Notes: generated by a model from the sequence alone, not told the origin. 33,313 bases of DNA from Gammaproteobacteria bacterium (GCA_030431675.1 JAUIIV010000011.1:1-33313); one strand, 5' to 3'; counted from the stretch's first letter, positions 25,266 through 33,222 are shown. A program made the numbers and translations.

Positions 25266-26615
25266 ATGACAGAACTTGACGTACCATTTGTAGAAAAAGA
25301 TCAAGCAAAACGTTTAGGTGCACGTTGGAATGCTGCATCTAAGCGGTGGTATGTGCCTAATGGAATTGATTTGCAGCAGTTTACGCGCTGGCTACCAGAC
25401 GGGGCTGATGTTGTTGCTGCAGAAGATGATTTATATACAAATCCTGTTGCAGAGGATGATAACAAAGTTAGTCTAGCTAATTTCTTGCAGCAGGTTAGTG
25501 TGGTTGTACAAAATAGCTTCCCATCTGGGACTTGGGTTAGTGCAGAAATAAGCGAGTTACGCAGTAATAAAGGACATCTCTTTATTACTTTAGTTGAGCA
25601 TGATGAGCAAGGCAATATGATTGCGCGCATATCCGCGCGAGTATGGCAAAGCCAGGCACAGGTGATTTGTTCTAAATTTTTGCAGGGTACTGGTGCAGAG
25701 CTGGAAGCTGGGATTAAGGTTTTAGTATATGCCAGAGTAGAGTTTCATGCTCAGTATGGTATGGCTTTATTCATAGATGATATTGACCCAAATTACACCT
25801 TGGGTGATATGGCAGCAAAGCTCGCTAAGATTCGTGAAGTATTGGTTGCTGAGCAGATTATTGATTTGAATAAGCAATTGCCAAGACCACACGACTTTTA
25901 TAAGGTTGCTGTAATTAGCCCACAGAATGCAGCAGGACTTGGTGATTTTAACCGAGAAGCGCAATTGCTTATCAAATATGATTTGTGCCAATTTACATAT
26001 TTTACTGCGCAGTTCCAGGGTGAGAATGCAGCTAAAGATATTTGTCGTGCTATTGAAGAAGCCAAACTGGCATTACCTTTTGATGCATTGGTGATTATTC
26101 GGGGTGGCGGGGCACTATCTGATCTCGCATGGCTTAATAATGAGCAGATAGCTCGTGCTGTTTGTAATTTTCCAGTACATGTTATGGTTGGTATAGGCCA
26201 TGAAAGAGATTATACGATTCTTGACGAAGTTGCAGGTGAGCGTTTTGATACTCCATCTAAAGTTTCTCATCGTATTTTTAGCCTTGTTAGTAATAATGCT
26301 CTAGAAGCAGACAAGCGTTATCAAGATATAAGCCAGACAGCTCGTGGTATTCTACAGCGTACCTTAGAGCGAGCCACTTTAATTTATGAGCAAATTGGTG
26401 TGCAAGCAAAGCAGGGTTGTGTAGCAGTGCAAAAGCATATGCAGTCTTTAATTAGTGAGATTCTCAGCCAAAGCCCAAGGCAGATCCTGCAAAAGGGTTT
26501 TGCAATTGTGTCTAATAAACAAGGCAAGGTTGTAAGCTCTAGTAATGAAGCAAGTACAGAAGAAGTATTAACTCTAGAATTTCATGATGGAAAAACAAAT
26601 GTCAGAAAAATTTAA
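25266..26615 (+). CDS. xseA: Exodeoxyribonuclease VII large subunit with N-terminal DUF5710 domain
   Basis: This is the catalytic subunit of exonuclease VII, which degrades single-stranded DNA in mismatch and crosslink repair. Residues 1-45 are a separate small domain (DVPFVEKDQAKRLGARWNAA, KRWYVPNGIDLQQF) that fits DUF5710. This domain is more usual in plasmid primases and other DNA proteins. The OB-fold domain follows at about 68-165 (FPSGTWVSAEISELRSNKGH). The catalytic domain has ISPQNAAGLGDFNREAQ, VIIRGGGALSDLAWLN and VGIGHERDYTILDEVA. A long helical region and the C-terminal LQKGFAIVSNKQGK complete it. xseB begins inside its last codons. It sits in the prlC operon. Confidence 0.9.
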   Translation: MTELDVPFVEKDQAKRLGARWNAASKRWYVPNGIDLQQFTRWLPDGADVVAAEDDLYTNPVAEDDNKVSLANFLQQVSVVVQNSFPSGTWVSAEISELRSNKGHLFITLVEHDEQGNMIARISARVWQSQAQVICSKFLQGTGAELEAGIKVLVYARVEFHAQYGMALFIDDIDPNYTLGDMAAKLAKIREVLVAEQIIDLNKQLPRPHDFYKVAVISPQNAAGLGDFNREAQLLIKYDLCQFTYFTAQFQGENAAKDICRAIEEAKLALPFDALVIIRGGGALSDLAWLNNEQIARAVCNFPVHVMVGIGHERDYTILDEVAGERFDTPSKVSHRIFSLVSNNALEADKRYQDISQTARGILQRTLERATLIYEQIGVQAKQGCVAVQKHMQSLISEILSQSPRQILQKGFAIVSNKQGKVVSSSNEASTEEVLTLEFHDGKTNVRKI

Positions 26616-26790
26616 TGAAAATTATCAGAAACTAAATGATATTGCACAAAAGTTACGTTCACAAACAGATCCTGATATAGATGCTCTAGTCCCAATGGTC
26701 GAAGAGGCCACTAAAGCATACAAGCAATGTAAATCTCGAATAGAGGCAGTGCAAAAGGCTTTAGATGAACATTTAAATACCGAGGCGTAG
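26599..26790 (+). CDS. xseB: Exodeoxyribonuclease VII small subunit
   Basis: The 63-residue helical protein MSEKFNENYQKLNDIAQKL... fits XseB, which binds the C-terminal helices of XseA. It has the family layout of a short helix pair with a conserved middle (DIDALVPMVEEATKAYKQCKSRI). It overlaps the xseA stop by 17 bases. GGA lies nine bases before ATG 26599, whereas the ATGs at 26584 and 26587 have no ribosome site. The gene order xseA-xseB supports the call more than the divergent sequence alone. Confidence 0.85.
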   Translation: MSEKFNENYQKLNDIAQKLRSQTDPDIDALVPMVEEATKAYKQCKSRIEAVQKALDEHLNTEA

Positions 26791-26831
26791 GTAGATAATT
26801 TAGAAGTTCTGTCTTTCTCAAGAGTGCGCAT

Positions 26832-26867
26832 ACAACTTATTATATGGAGTTGTTTTAATCCTTTTTT
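26832..26867 (+). terminator. Weak terminator after xseB, overlapping the next promoter
   Basis: ACAACT (26832-26837) pairs with AGTTGT (26848-26853) around a 10-base loop, followed by TTTAATCCTTTTTT. The stem is short. Its right half overlaps the -35 box of the promoter for the 26919 gene. Confidence 0.35.
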
Positions 26868-26878
26868 ACAGTTATAAT
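26850..26878 (+). promoter_or_regulatory. Sigma-70 promoter of the deiminase-fold gene
   Basis: TTGTTT (26850-26855), a 17-base spacer and a perfect TATAAT (26873-26878) lie 40 bases before ATG 26919. Confidence 0.65.
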
Positions 26879-26918
26879 CCCAGCTTAATACTAATAACAA
26901 CATTTTCGGGTGACATTT

Positions 26919-28151
26919 ATGCCACGTTTATTGCTTTCAAGCCGGTTATTATCAGAAGAATTGTGGGAAGCATTAGCTGAGACTCTAGACTGGATAGAAG
27001 ATATTGACGAGAGATTTCCTGAAATTAGTTTGAGAAAAACCAGGCTAGATATGTCTGCAATTAGGGCAAAAATATGTTCTATAATTGACAAATCTGAAAA
27101 CTTTTTTGCTGACCTTACTGAAGTATTTGAAGGTAGTTTTGATATAAAATTTATTGATATACCACATGTACCATTGTCTAGAGTAAAACCTCCAGGGTCC
27201 CAAGAATTTTGGCAAGAAATGAGCGGCGTTTACTTGCGTGACTATTGTGTGATTATTGAAAACTCTTTAGCTGTATGTTTACAAAATTTTCTAAAAGACG
27301 AAAGTCTACGTGAGAATTTGATAGCAGGTTTTGAACAGATTAGAGAAGAGCTTGGTCTCAAAGAAGTGGTATATATGAATAGATGCTATTTTGAGGGTGG
27401 CAACGTGTTTGTAATGCGTGACTTAAACGGTATGACATGTGTGTTACAGGGAGCCCAACCAGGAGGTAACTATAACTGGGGCTTTACTGATGCAGATACT
27501 GCATTCGTGGATGAACAAAAATATAAAGGTATTGGATTGTTCTGTTATCGCAGAATTGTTGTGGAGAGGGCTAAAAGTGCAAATGCGGCTTTTAGGAGTA
27601 AATTTGGCTGTTCATCGATTTTAGTTGAGCTTAACCAGGAATTTAAAGATAGATTTGCTAAATGCTATGTTGAAGAATGTTCAGAGCAAAATAGTGCGGT
27701 AAGAGAGTTTGCTAAAGGAAAGGAGCATGCCTTTACATTTCAATTTTTTTACTATCATTTAGATTTATATATGCATGTAGTTAATAATCAAATTATTATT
27801 ATGAATAAAAATATGCTTAGTAAAAAAACCTACTCTGAACTATGCGCAAAATTTGGAGAAGAAAATATTATAGACCTAGGTCTAGATATCGAAAGAATTA
27901 TAAAAACAAGGCCAGTATTAAATATTGTGTCATTTCCTCCAAATAAAATAGTTTTGCCAAAGTTGGAAGATGACTTGTATATCCAAGCTGCCCACACTCT
28001 AGAAGCACAAGGGTATGAAGTAGCACAATTATGTTCTTCGGTTATACCAACTAACGATAACACAGGTGGTGGTATTCACTGCATTACATTGCAGCATCCA
28101 GAAAAACCAATGCAAGTTAATGCTCCTTCCAATAAATTTACATCATTTTAA
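26919..28151 (+). CDS. Divergent peptidylarginine/agmatine deiminase-fold protein
   Basis: This 410-residue protein carries the full motif series of guanidino-group-modifying enzymes of the PAD_porph/agmatine deiminase type. Arg107-Asp108 in YLRDYCVI corresponds to the W-x-RD of agmatine deiminase. EGGN (159-162) is in CYFEGGNVFVMRD. His280-x-Asp282 is in FYYHLDLYMHVV. The nucleophile Cys388 is in TGGGIHCITLQHP, close to the agmatine deiminase GGGNIHCITQQ. Such enzymes hydrolyse a guanidinium group (agmatine or peptidyl-arginine) to a ureido group. The rest of the sequence is very divergent and there is no polyamine gene nearby, so the substrate is unknown. GGTGA lies five bases before ATG 26919; GTG 26910 is an alternative start. 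There is no signal peptide. Confidence 0.75.
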   Translation: MPRLLLSSRLLSEELWEALAETLDWIEDIDERFPEISLRKTRLDMSAIRAKICSIIDKSENFFADLTEVFEGSFDIKFIDIPHVPLSRVKPPGSQEFWQEMSGVYLRDYCVIIENSLAVCLQNFLKDESLRENLIAGFEQIREELGLKEVVYMNRCYFEGGNVFVMRDLNGMTCVLQGAQPGGNYNWGFTDADTAFVDEQKYKGIGLFCYRRIVVERAKSANAAFRSKFGCSSILVELNQEFKDRFAKCYVEECSEQNSAVREFAKGKEHAFTFQFFYYHLDLYMHVVNNQIIIMNKNMLSKKTYSELCAKFGEENIIDLGLDIERIIKTRPVLNIVSFPPNKIVLPKLEDDLYIQAAHTLEAQGYEVAQLCSSVIPTNDNTGGGIHCITLQHPEKPMQVNAPSNKFTSF

Positions 28152-28180
28152 AATTAAATTTGTACTGGCTGAGCATTATA

Positions 28181-30337
28181 CTAAACTATAAATGGTCTAG
28201 GTCTGCTGTTGCCTGTGGCCGAACGAATAAGCTCCGGTGTTTTTAGAACTTGTTCCAAATGCGTTTGCATCCCAGGTATATGCACTGTGAGCCTTCTTAG
28301 CTGTTCTATCGCACGCTCAATTTCATGATCTATTGTCTCATCTCTTGATGCATATGGAAGATAATCGTCTCCATGCTGAAAATACTTCTCAAAGCAACTT
28401 TTCTCTGTTATATCATATTGTATTAATAGCAATTCTAACCACTTGGCAAGCATCACAAGTACTTGCCCAACAAAGCGTCCTGGATTTTCATCTAACGCAA
28501 AGCAATATCTATCAGAACTATTTGAAAATTTGATTTGCTCATCATCCATTGCTTTACGCCTTTGCTCTTGATATTCTGGAACTAAGCATTCTTGCATAGT
28601 TTTACGAGTGATATTGAAAACATCCATAAGTAAAATTTTGGAGGATTTAGCTTCATGCTCTAGCCATGATAATGCTGACTTTATAAATTCTATTTTTGCG
28701 TTTTGAATATCTTCTGGTGTTGAGTGTTCTTTAGTGATTTTCGATAGTTTGTAAGCTACAAAATTACAAAAGCTTTCAGCAAATTTTTGTAAACTTTTCA
28801 TTTGTTCTTTACATAGTATCTGATAAGCTTTGCCAGTAGTCCCAGCATAGTCTTGGTATATGTATATTTCGCCTACAACTTTTGTAACCACTGAAAAATA
28901 TATTCCTGATATCCATGTTAGTGGGTGAGTAGTTCTATCCTCTGTGAATTTTAGACCTACATCATTTACATGGTAACCGTTCTTTATTAAGAGCAGTAAC
29001 ATAGAGTCAGGATCTTCAAGCAATGAAGGCATAAAAATTGGTGGTGTTTCATAAAAAGGATAAGTTGACAGATTCTTTATGTTTTTTAAATATTCTAGAT
29101 ATGCATTTCGGTAAGCTTGTGCCAGGAATGCTATTTCCTGCTTTGCTTCCAATGTATTAAGCTGCCTTTGGCTTTTTATCTTTTCTTGTATCCATCTTAT
29201 TGCCTCAAGAGATTTTTCCACACGACTGCTGACACTCTCTTCTGTCTCTTTATCAAAAATTAGTGCAACTTTATCTACTATTGTGCAAGTTTTTTCTGCT
29301 CTTTGGTTATCTCCAGCGTTCGCTTCTTCTATGTCTCTGCTAATTGTTGGTGGGCCATCACATTTTCTTGCAGCTGCCTTCCTAACTATTCTGAAAAAAG
29401 GGTTTGGAGCTTTTTCTTCGTATCTATGTAATATCCAGTATAAACCATCAAGCTCATTCCAATCTGCTGGGATTTGGCGGTCCATCTTACCTATTTTATC
29501 TAGGTAATGTTGTACATAAATGCTGCCAGCAAGATTTATAATCAACTTGATAAGTATGTCTGAGGATTTTTCATCACATTCTAGGCTTTGTCTAACATGC
29601 GCCTTAAAGTGTGATGTTAAAGGGACTGGTATTTCAGAGCCTGGATACAGCATCTGATAAACTCTTATGTTCAGATCATCTAAGTCATATCCATATTCTG
29701 TAAATATAAAAGGAATGCATATATTGATAATACGATTTTCCATTTCGATATCTTGCTTAAAGTTGTGCTCGACACCTTGCGCATTGAACATATACTCATA
29801 GTAGTCTTTTAGAATAGATGTGAGCACATCTATACCGAATTGTTCAGTATTTGTGGTCCAATCTAGATATTCGCTTATAAGTTGACACAGACTTGGGTTA
29901 ATATCTGGCGCTATGTAAGAGGCAAAATCATCCAGTCTCGGATTGGCCAATAGGCTTAGCAACTCTGTTTCTGCTTTCCCATTCTTTTTTTGCTCTACAT
30001 AGTGAGTTTGTAGGTTTCGCTTAAATAGCTTCCCTAGCAAGAGTTGTATTTGTTTGAAAAGGGTTGGCACGTTCTTTTTAAGATTGAGTAATATATTATG
30101 AAGATCCTCAAGTATTTTTATTTTATCTGCTGTGATTTTCTTTGAAAATGTGGTTAAAGGGCTTTCTGCCTCATAATCCCACTGGAAATCTACCGCGTTG
30201 TCGGTTACAAAGTAACGATCAAAGACTGTTGTATAAAATTCTGGGGATTCCAGAAACAGTTCCCAAATTGTCTTAGCTATAACTTTTCGTGTCAGGACTG
30301 GGGCTAAATTGTTAGTAATTTCTTTGGTTTTAGGCAT
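28181..30337 (-). CDS. Large hypothetical protein, mostly helical
   Basis: I do not recognise this 718-residue protein. It is helical and charged, without a signal peptide or clear membrane span. Candidate coiled-coil stretches lie around residues 60-120 and 375-430. The middle (about 325-365) has a Cys/Arg-rich segment (RIVRKAAARKCDGPPTISRD), and the last residues are a short polar tail (SATGNSRPRPFIV). I chose ATG 30337 because a TTGTAA/TATAGT promoter (30385-30413) makes the upstream TTG at 30385 part of the -10 box. No ribosome site is seen. It is convergent with the deiminase-fold gene, 29 bases apart. A secreted effector is conceivable from size and orphan status, but nothing proves it. 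Confidence 0.65.
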   Translation of the reverse strand: MPKTKEITNNLAPVLTRKVIAKTIWELFLESPEFYTTVFDRYFVTDNAVDFQWDYEAESPLTTFSKKITADKIKILEDLHNILLNLKKNVPTLFKQIQLLLGKLFKRNLQTHYVEQKKNGKAETELLSLLANPRLDDFASYIAPDINPSLCQLISEYLDWTTNTEQFGIDVLTSILKDYYEYMFNAQGVEHNFKQDIEMENRIINICIPFIFTEYGYDLDDLNIRVYQMLYPGSEIPVPLTSHFKAHVRQSLECDEKSSDILIKLIINLAGSIYVQHYLDKIGKMDRQIPADWNELDGLYWILHRYEEKAPNPFFRIVRKAAARKCDGPPTISRDIEEANAGDNQRAEKTCTIVDKVALIFDKETEESVSSRVEKSLEAIRWIQEKIKSQRQLNTLEAKQEIAFLAQAYRNAYLEYLKNIKNLSTYPFYETPPIFMPSLLEDPDSMLLLLIKNGYHVNDVGLKFTEDRTTHPLTWISGIYFSVVTKVVGEIYIYQDYAGTTGKAYQILCKEQMKSLQKFAESFCNFVAYKLSKITKEHSTPEDIQNAKIEFIKSALSWLEHEAKSSKILLMDVFNITRKTMQECLVPEYQEQRRKAMDDEQIKFSNSSDRYCFALDENPGRFVGQVLVMLAKWLELLLIQYDITEKSCFEKYFQHGDDYLPYASRDETIDHEIERAIEQLRRLTVHIPGMQTHLEQVLKTPELIRSATGNSRPRPFIV

Positions 30338-30384
30338 TTGGTAATATTTTGTGTTATTTTTATGGATTGTTTCTAACGTTTGCA

Positions 30385-30413
30385 ACTATACCAAGGATTT
30401 TTCAGTCTTACAA
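30385..30413 (-). promoter_or_regulatory. Sigma-70 promoter of the 718-residue hypothetical gene
   Basis: On the minus strand TTGTAA (30408-30413), a 17-base spacer and TATAGT (30385-30390) match five of six -10 positions. The transcript would begin near 30378, about 40 bases before ATG 30337. It excludes the upstream TTG as start. Confidence 0.6.
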
Positions 30414-30570
30414 CGTGTTTTTGCGTTTTATTTGCAATTTAACTTGTATATGCAATGTTTTTATGCTCTGAAGGAGTTTTTGTTGAGTTTTTAGAGGGTT
30501 TTGTTGCAAAGAATTCTGCCGGCTTCTTTAGTTTTAAAAGAAGGTTTGCAAATTTCCTGCTTCATTTAGA

Positions 30571-30628
30571 TGACCTACCTCGGTATTATCTCTAATTTAT
30601 GATGGTATGAAAATACCGGGGCAGGTCA
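30571..30628. repeat. Imperfect 17-bp-arm palindrome beside the tnpB remnant
   Basis: TGACCTACCTCGGTATT (30571-30587) and AATACCGGGGCAGGTCA (30612-30628) are inverted, matching at 15 of 17 positions, with a 24-base AT-rich loop. It ends where recognisable tnpB sequence begins. It could be a small non-autonomous element or the end of another IS; no T-run follows it. Confidence 0.65.
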
Positions 30629-30851
30629 CCAGCAGGATTTTTGTTGTATGGCATGTCAATATCAAGAGAATGCTGAAATTAATGCAGCAAAAAATATTTT
30701 AGCGGCAGGGCATGCCGTGATGGCTTGTGGAGCAAGCGAGTAGTTTGTAATTGTGGTAACACGAAAACAAACAATCGCGGCGATGAAGCAAGAACCTACC
30801 AAGAGTGTTACTCGCGGGAATCTTCGGCATTTATGCCGGAGTGGGTGTCAA
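30624..30851 (+). mobile_element. IS200/IS605-type remnant: tnpB 3' end plus right end
   Basis: The frame starting at 30624 reads GHQQDFCCMACQYQENAEIN then AAKNILAAGHAVMACG. This is the second half of the TnpB/OrfB zinc ribbon and its signature NAxxNAAxNILxxG. A TAG at 30741-30743 breaks it. In the same frame the typical tail MKQEPTKSVTRGNLRHLC follows. The end has the expected small hairpin CGGCA-TTTA-TGCCG (30825-30838) and then TCAA (30848-30851), matching an IS605-type right end. Only the last about 75 codons survive and no TnpA is present, so it cannot move by itself. Its end overlaps the last codons of hemF. Confidence 0.8.
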
Positions 30852-31751
30852 TTCGGATAGCCATTCTCTTGGACGCAAGTAATCCTGGTATAACGCCTCC
30901 TCTGGAGACCCTGGCTCTGGTTGCCAATTGTATTTCCATTTTACTAATGGCGGTAATGAAACAAGAATTGATTCTGTACGCCCTTTGCTTTGAATACCAA
31001 ATAGCGTGCCGCGATCATATAATAGATTGAATTCTACATATCTTCCACGACGGTATAACTGAAAGTCTCGCTGTTGTTCACTATACGGGTATTGGCAGCG
31101 ACGCTCAACGATTGGTAAATAAGCGTTAAGAAAACTATTGCCTATGCTGCGCACAAACTCAAATGATGTAGCAAAATCCCAGCGGTGTAAGTCATCAAAA
31201 AATAATCCGCCTATTCCTCGGGTTTCATTTCTGTGAGCTAAGAAAAAGTATCTATCGCACCATTGTTTAAATTCATTATAAATGTCAGGTCCGAAGGGAT
31301 CACAAGCTTTCTTGGCTGTTAAATGCCAGTGATGACAATCTTCTGGAAAAGGGTAGTAGGGGGTTAAATCATAACCACCTCCAAACCACCAAAGGTTGTC
31401 AGCATTGAAAAAACGTAGGTTAGCATGTGTGGTTGGTACATACGGATTATGTGGATGTAGAATAAGAGATATGCCAATTGCTGAAAATTGTGCCCCCGCT
31501 AATTGTGGATATCTAGCAGTAGCGGTGCGCGGCAACATCCCGCCAGCAACGTGGGAAAAATTTACTGCGCCGTGTTCAAAAATTCCACCGTTAGTAATGA
31601 CCCGCGTACTTGCTTGGGCTATTGTTTTGCTGTTCCAGTCATCAACTGCAAATTTCCCTTTATTGTCGGTTTGCTCAATAGCATGACAAATTTTATTTTG
31701 TAAGTTAATAAAATACTCTTTAACTTGCGATAAATTATCTGTTCCCAACAT
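30831..31751 (-). CDS. hemF: Oxygen-dependent coproporphyrinogen III oxidase
   Basis: It converts coproporphyrinogen III to protoporphyrinogen IX with O2 in haem synthesis, in the cytoplasm. The 306-residue protein shows conserved family segments GGIFEHGAVNFSHVAGG, SLILHPHNPYVPTTHANLRFF, WWFGGGYDLTPYYPFPED, CDRYFFLAHRNETRGIGGLFFDD and YRRGRYVEFNLLYDRGTLFG. The family normally ends soon after the PREWL position. Here the final LTPTPA and the stop codon are encoded by the inverted end of the IS605-type remnant (30831-30851), so the native C-terminus was replaced. GGA lies seven bases before the ATG. The catalytic core is untouched and the enzyme is probably active. Confidence 0.95.
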   Translation of the reverse strand: MLGTDNLSQVKEYFINLQNKICHAIEQTDNKGKFAVDDWNSKTIAQASTRVITNGGIFEHGAVNFSHVAGGMLPRTATARYPQLAGAQFSAIGISLILHPHNPYVPTTHANLRFFNADNLWWFGGGYDLTPYYPFPEDCHHWHLTAKKACDPFGPDIYNEFKQWCDRYFFLAHRNETRGIGGLFFDDLHRWDFATSFEFVRSIGNSFLNAYLPIVERRCQYPYSEQQRDFQLYRRGRYVEFNLLYDRGTLFGIQSKGRTESILVSLPPLVKWKYNWQPEPGSPEEALYQDYLRPREWLSELTPTPA

Positions 31752-31804
31752 GTAAATCCATAAAATATTCTATACTATACATGGGCAGAGTATAGCACTG
31801 AGTA

Positions 31805-32215
31805 ATGGATGATTCTATGCCAGTTTGGTTTAGCAAATATAGAGTGCCACTTATAATTGGTTGTGCATTAGTTGCATTAAGCTTCTGGTGGGGGTATAAA
31901 AATTCTGATCAAGTAAGCCAAGAGCGAGTTTTGCAATGGATCCAGCAGGGCTATCCAAGCCAATTCTGTACAGCAATTTATCCTAATCTTAAAGATTGTG
32001 TAAACTTTTCTGTACAACAATGTGAAACTATAGCTGCCGAGCAGTTACAGCCCTGTGTAGATGAGCTAGCTACTAAGATACCGCAAAGTATGACAAAGAC
32101 TGAAAGTAATCGTTATTACGGAGAAGCTAGTTTTTGTTTTGAGCAAAATATGCATCAACATATCTTGGAAAAATATCTGATTGATTCTGATGAGTGTCGC
32201 CAAAGAATGTCTTGA
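31805..32215 (+). CDS. Small single-span membrane protein with Cys-rich outer domain
   Basis: This 136-residue protein of unknown function has one hydrophobic segment at about residues 13-30 (VPLIIGCALVALSFWWGY). A soluble domain follows with six Cys (FCTAIYP, KDCVNF, QQCETI, QPCVDE, SFCFEQ, DECRQR). They sit as in exported disulfide-bonded domains, so the domain is probably periplasmic. ATG 31817 (MPVWFSKY) is an alternative start with GGA eight bases before it. It is divergent from hemF, with an intergenic gap of 53 bases. Confidence 0.65.
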   Translation: MDDSMPVWFSKYRVPLIIGCALVALSFWWGYKNSDQVSQERVLQWIQQGYPSQFCTAIYPNLKDCVNFSVQQCETIAAEQLQPCVDELATKIPQSMTKTESNRYYGEASFCFEQNMHQHILEKYLIDSDECRQRMS

Positions 32216-32220
32216 TATTC

Positions 32221-32297
32221 TGGCGCGCCCGGAAGGATTCGAACCTCCGACCACTTGGTTCGAAGCCAAGTACTCTATCCAACTGAGCTACGGGCGC
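32221..32297 (-). tRNA. tRNA-Arg (anticodon TCG)
   Basis: On the minus strand a full cloverleaf can be folded: acceptor GCGCCCG (32297-32291) with CGGGCGC, and D arm GCTCAGTTGGATAGAGT. The anticodon stem CTTGG/CCAAG encloses loop CTTCGAA, giving anticodon TCG. The T arm is GGAGG-TTCGAAT-CCTTCC. Discriminator G is followed by an encoded CCA (complement of 32221-32223). It reads CGN arginine codons. Confidence 0.97.
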
Positions 32298-32315
32298 TAA
32301 TTTTCAGATCTGGTG

Positions 32316-32344
32316 ATTATCTGTTATATTGGCCGCTGTTTCAA
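32316..32344 (-). promoter_or_regulatory. Promoter of tRNA-Arg
   Basis: On the minus strand TTGAAA (32339-32344), exactly 17 bases, and GATAAT (32316-32321) lie 18 bases before the tRNA 5' end. The element sits inside the leader of yhbY, so the two divergent transcripts start within the same short stretch. Confidence 0.75.
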
Positions 32345-32362
32345 CAGCTAGTGGTGGTTTTG

Positions 32363-32632
32363 ATGAATAATAGAGAAAAAGCAGATTTAGTAGGCAGGGC
32401 ACACTCTCTTAACCCTGTAGTTATGATTGGCCAAAAAGGTTTGACTAGTAATGTTATAGCTGAGACTGATCAAGCGTTAAATGTGCATGAGTTAATCAAA
32501 GTTAAAATTGTTGGTGAAGATAAACATCAGCGTACAGAGATGGCTGAGAAATTAGCTAATGAATTAAAGGCAGAGTTTTTAAAATTGATAGGTAGTATCG
32601 CAATTATTTATCGCGAGAAAGAGCAAGATTAA
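32363..32632 (+). CDS. yhbY: Ribosome-associated RNA-binding protein YhbY (CRM domain)
   Basis: The 89-residue protein is a single CRM domain that binds RNA on pre-50S ribosomes. It shows the conserved LNPVVMIGQKGLTSNVI, with the GxxG loop GQKG, followed by ALNVHELIKVKIV and a C-terminal YREK. ATG 32363 gives the family length. Longer in-frame starts would extend into the tRNA-Arg gene and are rejected. Only the weak GTGGTGG precedes the ATG. Its stop overlaps the convergent unknown gene by four bases. Confidence 0.9.
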   Translation: MNNREKADLVGRAHSLNPVVMIGQKGLTSNVIAETDQALNVHELIKVKIVGEDKHQRTEMAEKLANELKAEFLKLIGSIAIIYREKEQD

Positions 32633-33105
32633 GGTGTTGGTCGTCGACTGGGTGTGTTTATTTGTTCTTTGGCTTTATTTAGGGCCCTATGTACTTCAGC
32701 AGATAAATAGTCTAAGTGGCTATTAATTACCATAATGGCACTTTTTCCTAAGGATTGTAACTCTGTATCATAGCTCTCATTTACTTGTGCTTTAATAGTG
32801 CGCAGCTTTTCTTGAATTTGCTCGATTGACTGCTCCTTAAGCCTTTCCAGTTTTTCTTCTTGTGCTAAGGAATGTTCAGGGTTTTTAATTGCTACTATTA
32901 GCGCAGATATTTCTTGTAAATTGCTTTTTATTTCACCAGTGCTGGCAAAATAATCAGATAAGGAGAATAGTTGTGTAAAGTGGTTGCCGAGAATCTCCAA
33001 ATCCATGTAAAGTTCACGTGCGTAGCCGTGTAACTGGTGTCTCGGCGGACTATTTGAGCCAGAATTTTCTTCGTTTCCGGGCACTACCTGGGGCTCCCTG
33101 GACAT
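32629..33105 (-). CDS. Hypothetical coiled-coil protein
   Basis: I do not recognise this 158-residue protein. The first 25 residues are polar and probably disordered (PGNEENSGSNSPPRHQ). The rest is helical, with a Glu/Lys/Leu-rich stretch around residues 78-110 (LAQEEKLERLKEQSIEQIQE...) that fits a coiled coil, and a polar tail (NTPSRRPTP). AGAGG lies twelve bases before the ATG. It has no signal peptide or membrane segment. Between it and the right IS element lie 117 bases in which I see no further gene. Confidence 0.65.
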   Translation of the reverse strand: MSREPQVVPGNEENSGSNSPPRHQLHGYARELYMDLEILGNHFTQLFSLSDYFASTGEIKSNLQEISALIVAIKNPEHSLAQEEKLERLKEQSIEQIQEKLRTIKAQVNESYDTELQSLGKSAIMVINSHLDYLSAEVHRALNKAKEQINTPSRRPTP

Positions 33106-33222
33106 TAGAATACAACCTCTAAAATACTTCTATTACTGGTTTAGACAGTGATTATAAGATAAAGTTCTTCTGTAGTTACACGCGTTGAATAGCGACAAAT
33201 CTGGGGTAATCCTCCCTTAAAC

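Noticed and set aside
30725..31030. A 101-codon plus-strand frame overlapping tnpB remnant and hemF
   Set aside because: It is mostly the opposite strand of hemF, which is a clear conserved gene; the start of the frame is out of phase with tnpB.
31770..31795. CTATAC...GTATAG inverted hexamers between hemF and the 31805 gene, as an operator
   Set aside because: The arms are only six bases in an AT-rich gap and overlap possible -10 boxes; no independent support.
32255..32362. An N-terminal extension of yhbY by 36 codons
   Set aside because: It would start inside the tRNA-Arg gene and cover its promoter; YhbY family length fits the ATG at 32363.
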